From: Chthonomonas calidirosea
GTDB taxonomy: Bacteria > Armatimonadota > Fimbriimonadia > Fimbriimonadales > Fimbriimonadaceae
Reading direction: 5' to 3'
Length of the DNA stretch: 64,000 nt
Assembly (NCBI GenBank): GCA_945882415.1
Contig: CAMCWC010000002.1
Coordinates: 303,815 to 367,814 of the forward strand
In this document: positions 45,931 through 54,605 of the stretch, one piece after another
Position numbering within the stretch: position 1 is the stretch's first letter
Layout: each line of letters starts with the position of its first letter
Made by a program: the position numbers and the translations under genes
The notes under the pieces: model-generated
Told to the model about the DNA's origin: nothing
The model's input: only the letters and a program-made list of their open reading frames with translations
Database searches by the model: none

Positions 45931-47724
45931 CTAAGGCAAAGTCAGGCAAACAAACGTGTCCGAAGTCGGCCCCCGGTCGAATCCGAAAAGCTTCGCATAC
46001 CCGCCGCCGCTGGCCGCAATGACCAAATACTGCTTGCCCCGCACGGAGAACGTAGATGGAGCCGCAAAGGCCGAAGCGGGAAGCCGGTATTCCAGCAGCG
46101 TCTTCCCGGTGCGGCTGTCAAAGGCGCGAAGAGTCTGGTCGCAAGTGGCTCCAACAAAGACCAGATTTCCTTTCGTCACCAGGGTCCCGCCGAGGTTCGG
46201 AGTCCCGGTCAGCGGAACGCCTCTCCGGGTCAGTTCTCGATACTCACCCAAGGTCGCTCGCCAACGAAACTTCCCGGTATTCAAATCGATTGCGGTCAAA
46301 GCGCCCCAAGGCGGCTTAATGCCCGGGTAACCCTCCCGATCGGTCAGGTGAACATAGTTCGCCGGATTCGACATGATGCCCGGAAGGTCATTCGTGTTGA
46401 CAAAAAGCGTGTTGGATCGAGGATCGAACGATGCTCCCGACCAAGGCGACCCGCCAAAGTAGCCCGGCACCACAACCGTGCCTTGTCGGGTGGGCGGCAA
46501 GTAGGCCCGACCGTAGCTCAAGCCCTTCAGATTCTTAAGCACGTCCAAACGAGCTTCCGCAGAAATGTCCGTAACGTCATTGTCGGTGAATACGGTGCGG
46601 GAAAGCGCTGGCGGCAAAACCGGCTCGGGCTGAGTTTTCGCGGCAACCTCACCTTCGATCACGGAAGCAGGAACATCGACTTCCCGAACATCAAACAAGG
46701 GCTTCCCGGTCACTCGGTTCAGCACGTAGCAGAAGCCGGTCTTGGTAACAACGGCAACGGCATCAATAGATTTCGAGTCCCGTCTCACCTTGCACAGGAC
46801 AGGGGTAGAGGCGTTGTCGTGGTCCCACAAGTCGTGATGAACAGTCTGAAAATGCCAGAGTCGGCGTCCGGTTTTCGCATCCAGGGCGAGAACGCAGTTA
46901 GCAAACAAATTGTCGCCGGGCCGTCCCGTTCCGTCGAAATCAGAAGCCGCGGAACCGGTGGCGGCATAAAGAACATCCCGCTTCGGATCAGAAACGTATC
47001 CGCTCCAAGCACCCCCCGCACCTAACTTCGATTTCGCTTGAGAATTCTGGGAAGCTGGAAGAACGTCAAAGCTCCACACCCGCTTTCCCGTTTGAACCGA
47101 GAAAGCCATGATCGTCCCCGGCGCCGAACCGGAGTCTTCCCCCCCAGCAATCCCAACAAGCACGAGATCTCGATGCACCGTCGGCGCCGCCGAAATCCCG
47201 ACATAAGTGCCGGTCCACTCCGACCCGAGTTCGGTTCGAATATCCACGGTTTTGAACGCACTATCTGGATTCCCGGTGTTTGCATCAAGACATAGAATTC
47301 GCCCATCCGGAGTGCCATAAAGGATCCGTCGCTTTCCACCCGCTTTGCCGTCGCTCCAATACGCCACGCCCCTGCTCGACCGCGAATGCCCACTTTTGGA
47401 GTCGTTGTTCTTCGAATCAAACGTCCACTTTCGGCGCCCGGTAACCGGGTTCAACGCCAGCACTCGGTGCCCCGATGTCACCAGGTACATCGTTCCTTCC
47501 ACAACGATCGGCGTGCACTGAATCGGCGTATCGCCCTTAGCGTCCCCGGTGTGAAAAACCCAGGCTTGCTTCAGCTTCGCAACATTCGAAGTGTCAATCT
47601 GATCGAGAGTTGAGTACCGGGCGCCGCCCGAATCGCCACCGACATATGCCCAGTCCGAATCTGAAGCCAGGGGCAACGGAATCGCTGAACGAGCGATTGC
47701 AGCGAGAACAACGACGGATGTCAT
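45931..47724 (-). CDS. PQQ-dependent dehydrogenase-like beta-propeller (secreted)
   Basis: About 597 residues from the ATG at 47724 (GGAG 9 nt upstream), with the signal peptide SVVVLAAIARSAIPLP; a TTG at 47760 is a longer option. It shows eight-bladed quinoprotein features: DWAYVGGDSGGARYSTLDQI, repeated W-motif strands (LNPVTGRRKWTF; LDAKTGRRLWHFQTVHHDLWDHD), PPWGALTAIDLNTGKFRW, and the final ASGGGYAKL. It resembles quinoprotein glucose or sorbosone-type dehydrogenases. It would oxidise sugars or alcohols in the periplasm with PQQ; no PQQ synthesis genes are in the window. Confidence 0.85.
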   Translation of the reverse strand: MTSVVVLAAIARSAIPLPLASDSDWAYVGGDSGGARYSTLDQIDTSNVAKLKQAWVFHTGDAKGDTPIQCTPIVVEGTMYLVTSGHRVLALNPVTGRRKWTFDSKNNDSKSGHSRSSRGVAYWSDGKAGGKRRILYGTPDGRILCLDANTGNPDSAFKTVDIRTELGSEWTGTYVGISAAPTVHRDLVLVGIAGGEDSGSAPGTIMAFSVQTGKRVWSFDVLPASQNSQAKSKLGAGGAWSGYVSDPKRDVLYAATGSAASDFDGTGRPGDNLFANCVLALDAKTGRRLWHFQTVHHDLWDHDNASTPVLCKVRRDSKSIDAVAVVTKTGFCYVLNRVTGKPLFDVREVDVPASVIEGEVAAKTQPEPVLPPALSRTVFTDNDVTDISAEARLDVLKNLKGLSYGRAYLPPTRQGTVVVPGYFGGSPWSGASFDPRSNTLFVNTNDLPGIMSNPANYVHLTDREGYPGIKPPWGALTAIDLNTGKFRWRATLGEYRELTRRGVPLTGTPNLGGTLVTKGNLVFVGATCDQTLRAFDSRTGKTLLEYRLPASAFAAPSTFSVRGKQYLVIAASGGGYAKLFGFDRGPTSDTFVCLTLP

Positions 47725-47814
47725 CTTAAGTAGGCTCCGAGAATACTTGAGGCGACCCAAGACTCAGCGCAGATTCGAATCTGACCGAGAAGTCCAAATT
47801 CGCCGGTGCCTAGG

Positions 47815-47820
47815 TAAGGT
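47815..47820 (+). promoter_or_regulatory. -10-like box of esterase-SGNH gene
   Basis: TAAGGT, 7 nt before the ATG at 47828. No Shine-Dalgarno. Part of the recurring leaderless-like pattern. Confidence 0.3.
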
Positions 47821-47827
47821 TCGCAAC

Positions 47828-49282
47828 ATGCTTACCGTGTGCTCGTTGCTTGCCACCGCGATCTGCATGTCGAGCGATTATCACGGCTTTGCGCGCACCG
47901 ACTTCAAGCTCGATCGCTTCGACGCCATTTTGGTCGCCCCGAAGACCCCGGCAAAAGGCAAGCCTTGGATTTGGCGCACGGAGTTCTTCGACCATCGCCC
48001 GGAACTTGATCTTGCCCTGCTGAATAAAGGTTTCCACCTGGCATACGTAGATATCCAAAACGAGTACGGGTCTCCAGGGGCGATTTATCAATACGACCGT
48101 TTCTATCGGCTCCTAGTAAACGAGCATAAGCTTTCGCCAAGAGTCGTATTGGAAGGCTTTAGCCGAGGCGGGCTGAGCGCCTACAACTGGGCGGCCGCGA
48201 ATCCGGACAAAGTGATAGCGATCTACGCCGACGCGCCGGTTTGTGATTTCCGATCCTGGCCCCGCAAAAGCTCCGCCCAAGACTGGACCCAGCTCAAAGC
48301 CGCTTATGGTTTCCCGAGTGAACAAGATGCTCTTGACTACCCGTTCGGCCCCATCGGCAAGCTAGAAGTGCTAGCCAAGGCTCGCGTCCCCTTGATCCAC
48401 GTTGTCGGCACCGCAGATGATGTCGTACCGGTGTCGGAGAACACTGATCTCCTGGAGCAAGCTTATCGGCGACTCGGCGGTGAGATCAAAGTGATTCGAA
48501 AGCCCGGAGTGGGTCACCACCCTCATAGCCTCGAGGATCCTCGCCGGATCGTGGAATTCATCCTGAAGAATCAGGGCAACTCACGCAAATCCCCACCCGC
48601 AACCCTTATCCCAGCACCCAACCCAGAGTCCCGCTATCTGAGCGCCGGTTGGCGCTCAAGTTGGCTACAACAGCACGCCGACGCGATCGAAGCTTCTCGT
48701 TCGAACCCACGATTGGTGCTCATCGGCGATTCGATCACGCAAGGCTGGGGAGGGCCGGGCAGAAATGTTGGAGCAGTGGCGGGCGACGCCTACGGCAGAT
48801 ATCTCGCTCCGTTTCGCGCGGTGAATATGGGAATGAGCGGCGACCGAACCCAGCATGCTCTTTGGCGGATCGATCATGGCGCGCTAGACCACAGTCGCCC
48901 CGAGGCAGTCGCAATCTTGATCGGAGTCAACAACCTTAACTCAGATTCGCCGATGGCCATCGTTCGGGGAGTTGAGGCAGTGGCGCTCAAAGTTCGGCGA
49001 AAACAACCGCAAGCCAAAGTGGTCCTGCACGCCCTTTTCCCCGTCGGGGCAACGCCCAGCGATCCACGCCGAGCGCTTGTGAAGGAAGTGAACGAGGGCC
49101 TCGCCGCAATTGCTAAAAGGCACAAGTTACTTTGGCTGGACCTTACGACCGACTTTACGCTTCCCGATGGAAGCGTGAACTGGGATCGAATGTCCGGCGA
49201 TGCCCTACACCTGCGCCAAGGCGGCTATGAAGTTTGGGGCAAACGGATTTCAGAACTGCTCAGGCAAACCGAGCTTCGCTGA
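47828..49282 (+). CDS. Two-domain esterase: alpha/beta hydrolase fused to SGNH hydrolase
   Basis: About 484 residues from the ATG at 47828, which begins a signal peptide (LTVCSLLATAICMSS). Residues ~20-265 are an alpha/beta hydrolase with nucleophile Ser112 (GFSRGGLSAY), acid region GTADDVVP and His in GVGHHPHSLE. After a Pro-rich linker, residues ~290-480 are an SGNH/GDSL domain: LIGDSITQGWGG (Ser302), NMGMSGDRTQ, IGVNNL and DALHLRQGGY. Both halves appear catalytically intact. Likely a deacetylase for acetylated plant polysaccharide. A single-domain SGNH gene follows. Confidence 0.85.
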   Translation: MLTVCSLLATAICMSSDYHGFARTDFKLDRFDAILVAPKTPAKGKPWIWRTEFFDHRPELDLALLNKGFHLAYVDIQNEYGSPGAIYQYDRFYRLLVNEHKLSPRVVLEGFSRGGLSAYNWAAANPDKVIAIYADAPVCDFRSWPRKSSAQDWTQLKAAYGFPSEQDALDYPFGPIGKLEVLAKARVPLIHVVGTADDVVPVSENTDLLEQAYRRLGGEIKVIRKPGVGHHPHSLEDPRRIVEFILKNQGNSRKSPPATLIPAPNPESRYLSAGWRSSWLQQHADAIEASRSNPRLVLIGDSITQGWGGPGRNVGAVAGDAYGRYLAPFRAVNMGMSGDRTQHALWRIDHGALDHSRPEAVAILIGVNNLNSDSPMAIVRGVEAVALKVRRKQPQAKVVLHALFPVGATPSDPRRALVKEVNEGLAAIAKRHKLLWLDLTTDFTLPDGSVNWDRMSGDALHLRQGGYEVWGKRISELLRQTELR

Positions 49283-49323
49283 AATCGCAAAACCAGTTCA
49301 CTGCAAAAAACAGCGACACTCGG

Positions 49324-49329
49324 TACGAT
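49324..49329 (+). promoter_or_regulatory. -10-like box of SGNH gene
   Basis: TACGAT, 6 nt before the ATG at 49336. No Shine-Dalgarno. Transcript would begin at or near the start codon. Confidence 0.3.
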
Positions 49330-49335
49330 GCGAGC

Positions 49336-50013
49336 ATGATCGCGTCGGCAATTCTGGCAGCAAGCGCCCTGAGCGCTACCTCGTGGACCGAGCTGAGAGT
49401 CAAACTCGAGAAGAAGTGGCCAAGCAACCACGAGGTTAGGATCGTTTGCCATGGGCACAGCGTTCCCGCGGGTTACTTCCTCGATGGCAAGGTTGAGACG
49501 TTTAATGCCTATCCGCACTTGCTTCATGTCGCTCTCAACCGGACGTATCCGAACGCTGTCATCAACGTAATGACCACCGCCATCGGTGGCGAAAACGCAG
49601 TGCAAGGTGCTAAGAGATTTGAGACCGATGTCTTGCCTCTGAAGCCCGACGTTCTTACGATCGATTATTCGCTCAATGATCGTGGTCTGGGCGCCCCAGC
49701 GGTCCGATCTGCTTGGAAGTCGATGGTTGTTTTGGCCAAGAAGGCGGGAATACTCGTCATCCTGCTGACCCCGACTCCTGATCTGAACGAAGATATCCTC
49801 GATCCAAACGCGCCTCTGGCTGCTCACGCAAAGCAAGTTCGAGAACTGGCCAAGGAGTTGGACGTGAAGCTGGTCGATTCCTACCAAATGTTTCTGGATC
49901 TGAAGGCGAAGGGGACGGACCTGAAGCCGTACATGTCACAGAACAACCACCCCAACCGCGCGGGCCATCTCGTTGTCGCCGCGGAACTCGAGAAAGTCTT
50001 CGCTTCAGATTAG
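49336..50013 (+). CDS. SGNH/GDSL-family esterase
   Basis: A 225-residue protein from the ATG at 49336, with a short signal peptide (MIASAILAASALSATS). SGNH blocks: the nucleophile Ser42 in CHGHSVPAGY, Gly in TTAIGGENAVQG, Asn in YSLNDRG, and the catalytic His in QNNHPNRAGH, where the usual Asp-xx-His is Asn-xx-His-Pro. It may deacetylate sugars. A hairpin follows its stop. Confidence 0.82.
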   Translation: MIASAILAASALSATSWTELRVKLEKKWPSNHEVRIVCHGHSVPAGYFLDGKVETFNAYPHLLHVALNRTYPNAVINVMTTAIGGENAVQGAKRFETDVLPLKPDVLTIDYSLNDRGLGAPAVRSAWKSMVVLAKKAGILVILLTPTPDLNEDILDPNAPLAAHAKQVRELAKELDVKLVDSYQMFLDLKAKGTDLKPYMSQNNHPNRAGHLVVAAELEKVFASD

Positions 50014-50354
50014 GCCCTTGAGCTCACAATGCTCAGCCGCAAAAGAGCATTGAATTTCAGTTACATAAACCACAATGTAATCGATGGTTATTGTCCCGTA
50101 CGTCTTACAAACAACCATGAGGCGGAAGCTCTAACACCCTAGGCTGGTCAAGAAAAGGGTACTAGCCACAAGCAATTCGCTGAGGAGTAAGCGTGCTTGC
50201 CAAGCATGGCGAAAATCATCTCAATCACGGCTCACTCGCTTCAAATTCCCCCTATTGGCTTCAAAGAAATGAAATCGCCTGTTCATTAGACCGGGTTGAT
50301 GTTGCGATAGATATGTCGCGGCTCGGTTGCCGCTTGATGGGGTAGTTTCACGAA
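50014..50354. other. Intergenic region with terminator-like hairpin and small inverted repeat
   Basis: CAATGCTC (50027-50034) and GAGCATTG (50045-50052) form an 8-bp stem with a 10-nt loop, 13 bp after the SGNH stop: a likely terminator. TTACAT (50061-50066) and ATGTAA (50075-50080) form a second small repeat that could be an operator. The remaining ~270 bp hold no coding frame that I trust and presumably the promoter of the GH116 gene. Confidence 0.45.
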
Positions 50355-53216
50355 ATGGCCGAGCCCTTGTCAAGACGCTCCTTCGTCACTACGGCGGCAA
50401 GCGTAGCTGGCTCCTCACTCCTACCGGTTCTCTCGCGTGAACCGGACGTTCCACTGGTGAAGGCAAGAGCAATGAAGCAAGCGGAATTACTCAAGAGAAC
50501 GCATGGAGAGGTTTACCGAGGCGACGAGTTACGATTCATCGGGATGCCCATCGGCGGCTTCTTCGCTGGAACTGTTTATCTTGCGGGCGATGGCCAACTC
50601 TGGAACTGGGACATTTTCAATCAAGATGTGCTTGGGGCAGTCACGCGACCGAACGCCACATTTATGGGCGATTCCCTCAACGCAATGTCGGGCGCGAACT
50701 ACGTTGAGCCGTCCCGGGCCATCTCTCCGTTTCGACAAGAGTTCAGTCTGTGGGAAGAGAATGAAACGCCACGCCGAGTGCGATTTGGCGAGATCCTCTT
50801 TCGTGGCGAGTACCCAATAGCGCGGGTGAGTTATGGGCAGGCGGATGCCGACGTCGAGATGTCCCTCGAAGCATTTTCTCCGTTCTGCCCACTCAACGTC
50901 GATGACTCGTCGTTCCCAGCAACAACAATGACCTTCCGTGTGCGGAACACCGGAACGGCGACCGCCCGCTATCGCATCGCATATGCGCTAGAAAATCCTG
51001 TTCTCACGCACTCGAAGTCTCGTCGGAATGGCTTCGTTCTCAAGTCGATCAAACGTACGGATTCGTTGCAATTCATCGCAGAAACCGCCCCCACTGAAAA
51101 GGCGGCGCAGCCGGAAATTCGGTTTGCGGATTGGTCCGACGGGACCTACGGCGGATGGACACCGACGGGTTCCGCGTTCGGTACGACACCACAGCGGGTG
51201 ACCGAGCTCCCCGGCTATATGGGCAACGTTCAGGCAGAAACTGCTTTTGTCGTGAACTCGCACCAAACGCGTAACGGCGAAGATCTACTCGCCGGAGATG
51301 GCCACCGGGGAAGGCTGACCTCACCAGAATTTCGAATCTCGCACTCGTACATCAATCTGCGCGTAGGCGGCGGACCTCACGCCAGGAAGACATGCATCAA
51401 CCTGGAAATCAACGGTGAAGTGGTTCTTTCCGTTACCGGCAACGCATCTAACGTGATGTCTTGGCAGACGATGTCGGTCGCTCGCTTGCGAGACAAAACG
51501 GCGCGGCTCACGGTGGTGGATGAGGAAACCGGTGCCTGGGGCAACATCAGCCTTGGAGAAGTGATCTTCGCGGATCAGCCCGCGAGTCTCCGGCCGCTGA
51601 CAGAAGAGACTGACTTCGGCACCTTCTCCGTGTCCATACCTGGCGGGGCGGATGTACAAGCGACCGATGGTAAGGAGGCCAGAATCTCTCGGCAACTGAC
51701 CCTCGCCCCTGGGGAGACTGCAGAAGTCACGTTCATTGTCGCCTGGCACTTCCCAAATACATCACCGCAAATGCCCGAGCGACTCAATTGGTGCGCTTCG
51801 CGCTGGGAGGATTCCGAGGCCGTTGCGAACGAGATCGCCCGACGATGGAAGTCTTTGCGAGAGACCACTCAAGCCTGGAATCGGACATGGTACGACTCGA
51901 CCCTGCCTCACTGGTTCTTGGATCGCACGTTCCAAAATTTGAGCACGCTCGCAACGTCAACTTGCCACCGCTTTGCTAGCGGACGGTTCTACTTCTGGGA
52001 GGGCGTTGGCTGCTGCGCCGGCACTTGCACGCACGTGTGGGGTTACGCCCAAGCGATCGGACGAGTGTTTCCCGAAGTTGAGCGCTACCTTCGGGAAAAG
52101 GTTGATTTCGGTCGTGCATTCCATTCCGACACCGGAGCAATCGACTATCGCGGCGAGTATGGAACGATGGTGTTTCACGATGGCCAGTGCATGTGCATTC
52201 TGCGGGCTTATCGTGAGCATCAGATGAGTCCCGATGCAGAGTTTCTAAGTCGAATTTGGCCGAGCGTGAAACGGGCGATGGAGTATCTGATCTCGCAAGA
52301 CAGCAACCAGGACGGCGTACTGGAAAACGCTCAGTTCAACACGCTAGACACTGCCTGGTATGGCAAGATCGCCTGGATTTCGGGTCTGTATGTTGCCACA
52401 CTTCGGGCATCCGAAGCGATGGCGCATGTGATGAAGGATGAAATCTTCGCCGCTCGCTGTCGCGCGCTCGCAGAACGGGGCGCGCAGAATCTAGTGCGCG
52501 AACTCTATAACGGCGAGTACTTCATTAACCTCACCGACCCCGCGCATCCGGAGGCGAACAACACCAACGTCGGCTGCCACATTGATCAACTTCTCGGGCA
52601 AGCATGGGCACTACAACTTGGCCTGCCGCGAGTGGTTCCCGTTGCTGAGACTCAGAGCGCATTGCAAGCGCTCTATCGACACAACTTCTTTGACGATGTT
52701 TGGGAATACCGGCGAAAGATGAAAGCGATACCGGGTGGCCGCTGGTACGCCACTCCAGGTGAAGCAGGACTGATCATGTGTAGCTTCCCTAGGGGAGGCG
52801 CGAAGGAATCTATCGCTAAGGGATCGGATGCGTGGGCGGTCGGGTACTTCAACGAATGCATGTCTGGCTTTGAGCATCAGGTCGCGGCGCACATGATCGC
52901 CGAAGGGATGGTGCGTGAGGGTCTCTCGATTGAGAAAGCCATTCATTCTCGATACTCGGCCAAACGTCGAAACCCGTACAATGAAGTGGAATGTAGTGAC
53001 CACTACGGTCGCGCGATGGCATCTTATGGTGCCTACGTCAGCCTGACCGGGTTCTCCGTCGACGGATCAAACCATCGAATGAGTTTCCGACCCAAGACTG
53101 GTGCCGGCGCGTTCCGATGCGCTTTCATCAACGAGCAAGGATGGGGAACGTTCGATCGATCTGCCGGCGGAAAAGAGACCGTCACCTACCAATACCGAGT
53201 GAACGAAAAGCAATGA
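50355..53216 (+). CDS. GH116-family beta-glycosidase with an inserted beta-sandwich module
   Basis: A 953-residue protein with a Tat signal (SRRSFVTTAASVAG). Its N-terminal domain has FIGMPIGGFFAGTVYLAGDG, typical of GBA2-like GH116. Residues ~256-406 are an extra domain (WSDGTYGGWTPTGSAFG, LTSPEFRISHSYINLRVGGG, TARLTVVDEETGAWG) like the beta-sandwich that often precedes GH32 levanases. The (alpha/alpha)6 barrel follows: FYFWEGVGCC (candidate nucleophile Glu), QFNTLDTAWYG (candidate acid/base Asp), NNTNVGCHIDQLLGQAWA, ending YGRAMASYGAYVSLTGF. Family activities include beta-glucosidase and beta-xylosidase. It is coupled to the RbsD-like gene by ATGA. Confidence 0.85.
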   Translation: MAEPLSRRSFVTTAASVAGSSLLPVLSREPDVPLVKARAMKQAELLKRTHGEVYRGDELRFIGMPIGGFFAGTVYLAGDGQLWNWDIFNQDVLGAVTRPNATFMGDSLNAMSGANYVEPSRAISPFRQEFSLWEENETPRRVRFGEILFRGEYPIARVSYGQADADVEMSLEAFSPFCPLNVDDSSFPATTMTFRVRNTGTATARYRIAYALENPVLTHSKSRRNGFVLKSIKRTDSLQFIAETAPTEKAAQPEIRFADWSDGTYGGWTPTGSAFGTTPQRVTELPGYMGNVQAETAFVVNSHQTRNGEDLLAGDGHRGRLTSPEFRISHSYINLRVGGGPHARKTCINLEINGEVVLSVTGNASNVMSWQTMSVARLRDKTARLTVVDEETGAWGNISLGEVIFADQPASLRPLTEETDFGTFSVSIPGGADVQATDGKEARISRQLTLAPGETAEVTFIVAWHFPNTSPQMPERLNWCASRWEDSEAVANEIARRWKSLRETTQAWNRTWYDSTLPHWFLDRTFQNLSTLATSTCHRFASGRFYFWEGVGCCAGTCTHVWGYAQAIGRVFPEVERYLREKVDFGRAFHSDTGAIDYRGEYGTMVFHDGQCMCILRAYREHQMSPDAEFLSRIWPSVKRAMEYLISQDSNQDGVLENAQFNTLDTAWYGKIAWISGLYVATLRASEAMAHVMKDEIFAARCRALAERGAQNLVRELYNGEYFINLTDPAHPEANNTNVGCHIDQLLGQAWALQLGLPRVVPVAETQSALQALYRHNFFDDVWEYRRKMKAIPGGRWYATPGEAGLIMCSFPRGGAKESIAKGSDAWAVGYFNECMSGFEHQVAAHMIAEGMVREGLSIEKAIHSRYSAKRRNPYNEVECSDHYGRAMASYGAYVSLTGFSVDGSNHRMSFRPKTGAGAFRCAFINEQGWGTFDRSAGGKETVTYQYRVNEKQ

Positions 53217-53758
53217 AGCTAATTGTAAGTGTCATTTGTTTCGCCGTGAGCGTGACTGGGCTAGCCACGCCAGGAGGGGAAAAAACACCTTCCGTCCAGC
53301 AACTTCTGGCCCGGCGACTGCCGGGCCTTGGGCATCGAAACTGGATTGTGGTGGCGGATTCGGCATACCCCTACCAGACCGCTCCGGGGATCGAGACCAT
53401 CACGGTTACGGACGCTCAGTTGTCCGTCGTGAAAAAGGTTTTTGCAGCCCTACGCCAAAGCCGCCACGTTCGTCCGATCGTTTACGTCGATTCAGAACTG
53501 AAGTTCGTTCCCGAAGATCGCGCTCCCGGCATTTCAAGCTATCGGAAAAGCCTAAACCAGCTGCTTGTCGGACAAAAAGTCGAACGGATGCTTCACGAGA
53601 AAATCATTGCAAAACTGGATGAAGCAGGTAAGTCCTTCCGCATCCTGCTGATCAAAACGCCGCATACCCAACCGTACACTTCGGTCTTCTTTCAACTCGA
53701 TTGCTCGTACTGGTCAGCAGAGTCGGAGCAGGCGCTCAGAAAGGCGATGTCGAAATAG
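53213..53758 (+). CDS. RbsD/FucU-like sugar mutarotase, exported
   Basis: A 181-residue protein starting at ATG 53213, overlapping the GH116 stop. After a signal peptide (MKLIVSVICFAVSVTGLATP), the body fits the RbsD/FucU fold: RLPGLGHRNWIVVADSAYPY, then PIVYVDSELKF, and at the end HTQPYTSVFFQLDC, matching the RbsD C-terminal P-Y-x-N-V-x-L strand. The family interconverts ring forms or anomers of ribose and fucose in the cytoplasm. An exported version beside a glycosidase would act on released sugar. Assignment is by pattern and moderately sure. Confidence 0.55.
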   Translation: MKLIVSVICFAVSVTGLATPGGEKTPSVQQLLARRLPGLGHRNWIVVADSAYPYQTAPGIETITVTDAQLSVVKKVFAALRQSRHVRPIVYVDSELKFVPEDRAPGISSYRKSLNQLLVGQKVERMLHEKIIAKLDEAGKSFRILLIKTPHTQPYTSVFFQLDCSYWSAESEQALRKAMSK

Positions 53759-53786
53759 CGTTGTCGTAGTCAGATACGTCGAACGT

Positions 53787-54353
53787 CTACTTTCGCTTCA
53801 ATGTCACCCTTCCAAAAGGCGAGGATTCCCCAGACTTCTCTAAGTTGTCGATTTTCCAGGACCACGAATTGCTGGCGCGGTCGTACGCAAACGTGTTGTG
53901 AATACCACTCCCGTCGGCCAGTTTCCAGATAAATGGAATCCGATCGCCCTTTGGCTTTCCGTGTCCGACGCCGTCGGCGGAAAAGTTGGTAACGCCCGTA
54001 TTGTCCAGCCACATCACCACAAATTCCTCGTTTGCTTTGTCCCAAGCAATGTGAATCCAAGCTTCGTAGGCTGGCTGCCCGCTAGCATCCTTTTCGCGTG
54101 CGATCTCATGGATTCGGACATATTGCCGATTCAGAATTCGGTCGACGGTAACGTCGTGGGTCACCTTGTCGCCACCGATGGTTCCCCGCATCACCCATTT
54201 GCCGGTCATGTTTTCCATGAGAAAATCAGGATTCGGCTTTGGCGAAGGTTTCTTTGACGCTTGAGTCAGCGCGAACCCCTGGAGGGTCAATCCTGCGGCA
54301 CATCCCAGGACAGTGGAAACAAAAAGAAAGTTACGCAGCGCTTGGTGGGTCAT
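53787..54353 (-). CDS. Exported DUF1579-like lipocalin-fold protein
   Basis: A 188-residue protein with a signal peptide (FLFVSTVLGCAAGLTLQGFA). The mature part is beta-rich with a lipocalin-like series: MTGKWVMRGTIGGDKVTHDV, VRIHEIAREKD, AWIHIAWDKANEEFVVMWLD, WSWKIDNLEK. It resembles DUF1579-type proteins. No catalytic motif. It converges with the RbsD-like gene. Confidence 0.6.
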   Translation of the reverse strand: MTHQALRNFLFVSTVLGCAAGLTLQGFALTQASKKPSPKPNPDFLMENMTGKWVMRGTIGGDKVTHDVTVDRILNRQYVRIHEIAREKDASGQPAYEAWIHIAWDKANEEFVVMWLDNTGVTNFSADGVGHGKPKGDRIPFIWKLADGSGIHNTFAYDRASNSWSWKIDNLEKSGESSPFGRVTLKRK

Positions 54354-54605
54354 GAATATTCCGCTCGGTCATCAGGATACGTCAGCAACTAGCTGGTTCC
54401 CCGTAAAAATCGTGGAGTGGTCGTATTTCCGCCCTCACTTTAGTGACGCACTCGAGCAACGGCCAAAGGCCCCACCAAAGAACAAATCATTGAGCCGCAG
54501 AAGGAAATCCACGCAGGGTGCGGGATGCTTCCGAGACCAGAACTCATGGCCGCGGCACCCAGCTTTCCCACACTCGAAGTGCAGCGGGAGCTTAAATCTT
54601 CTTAT

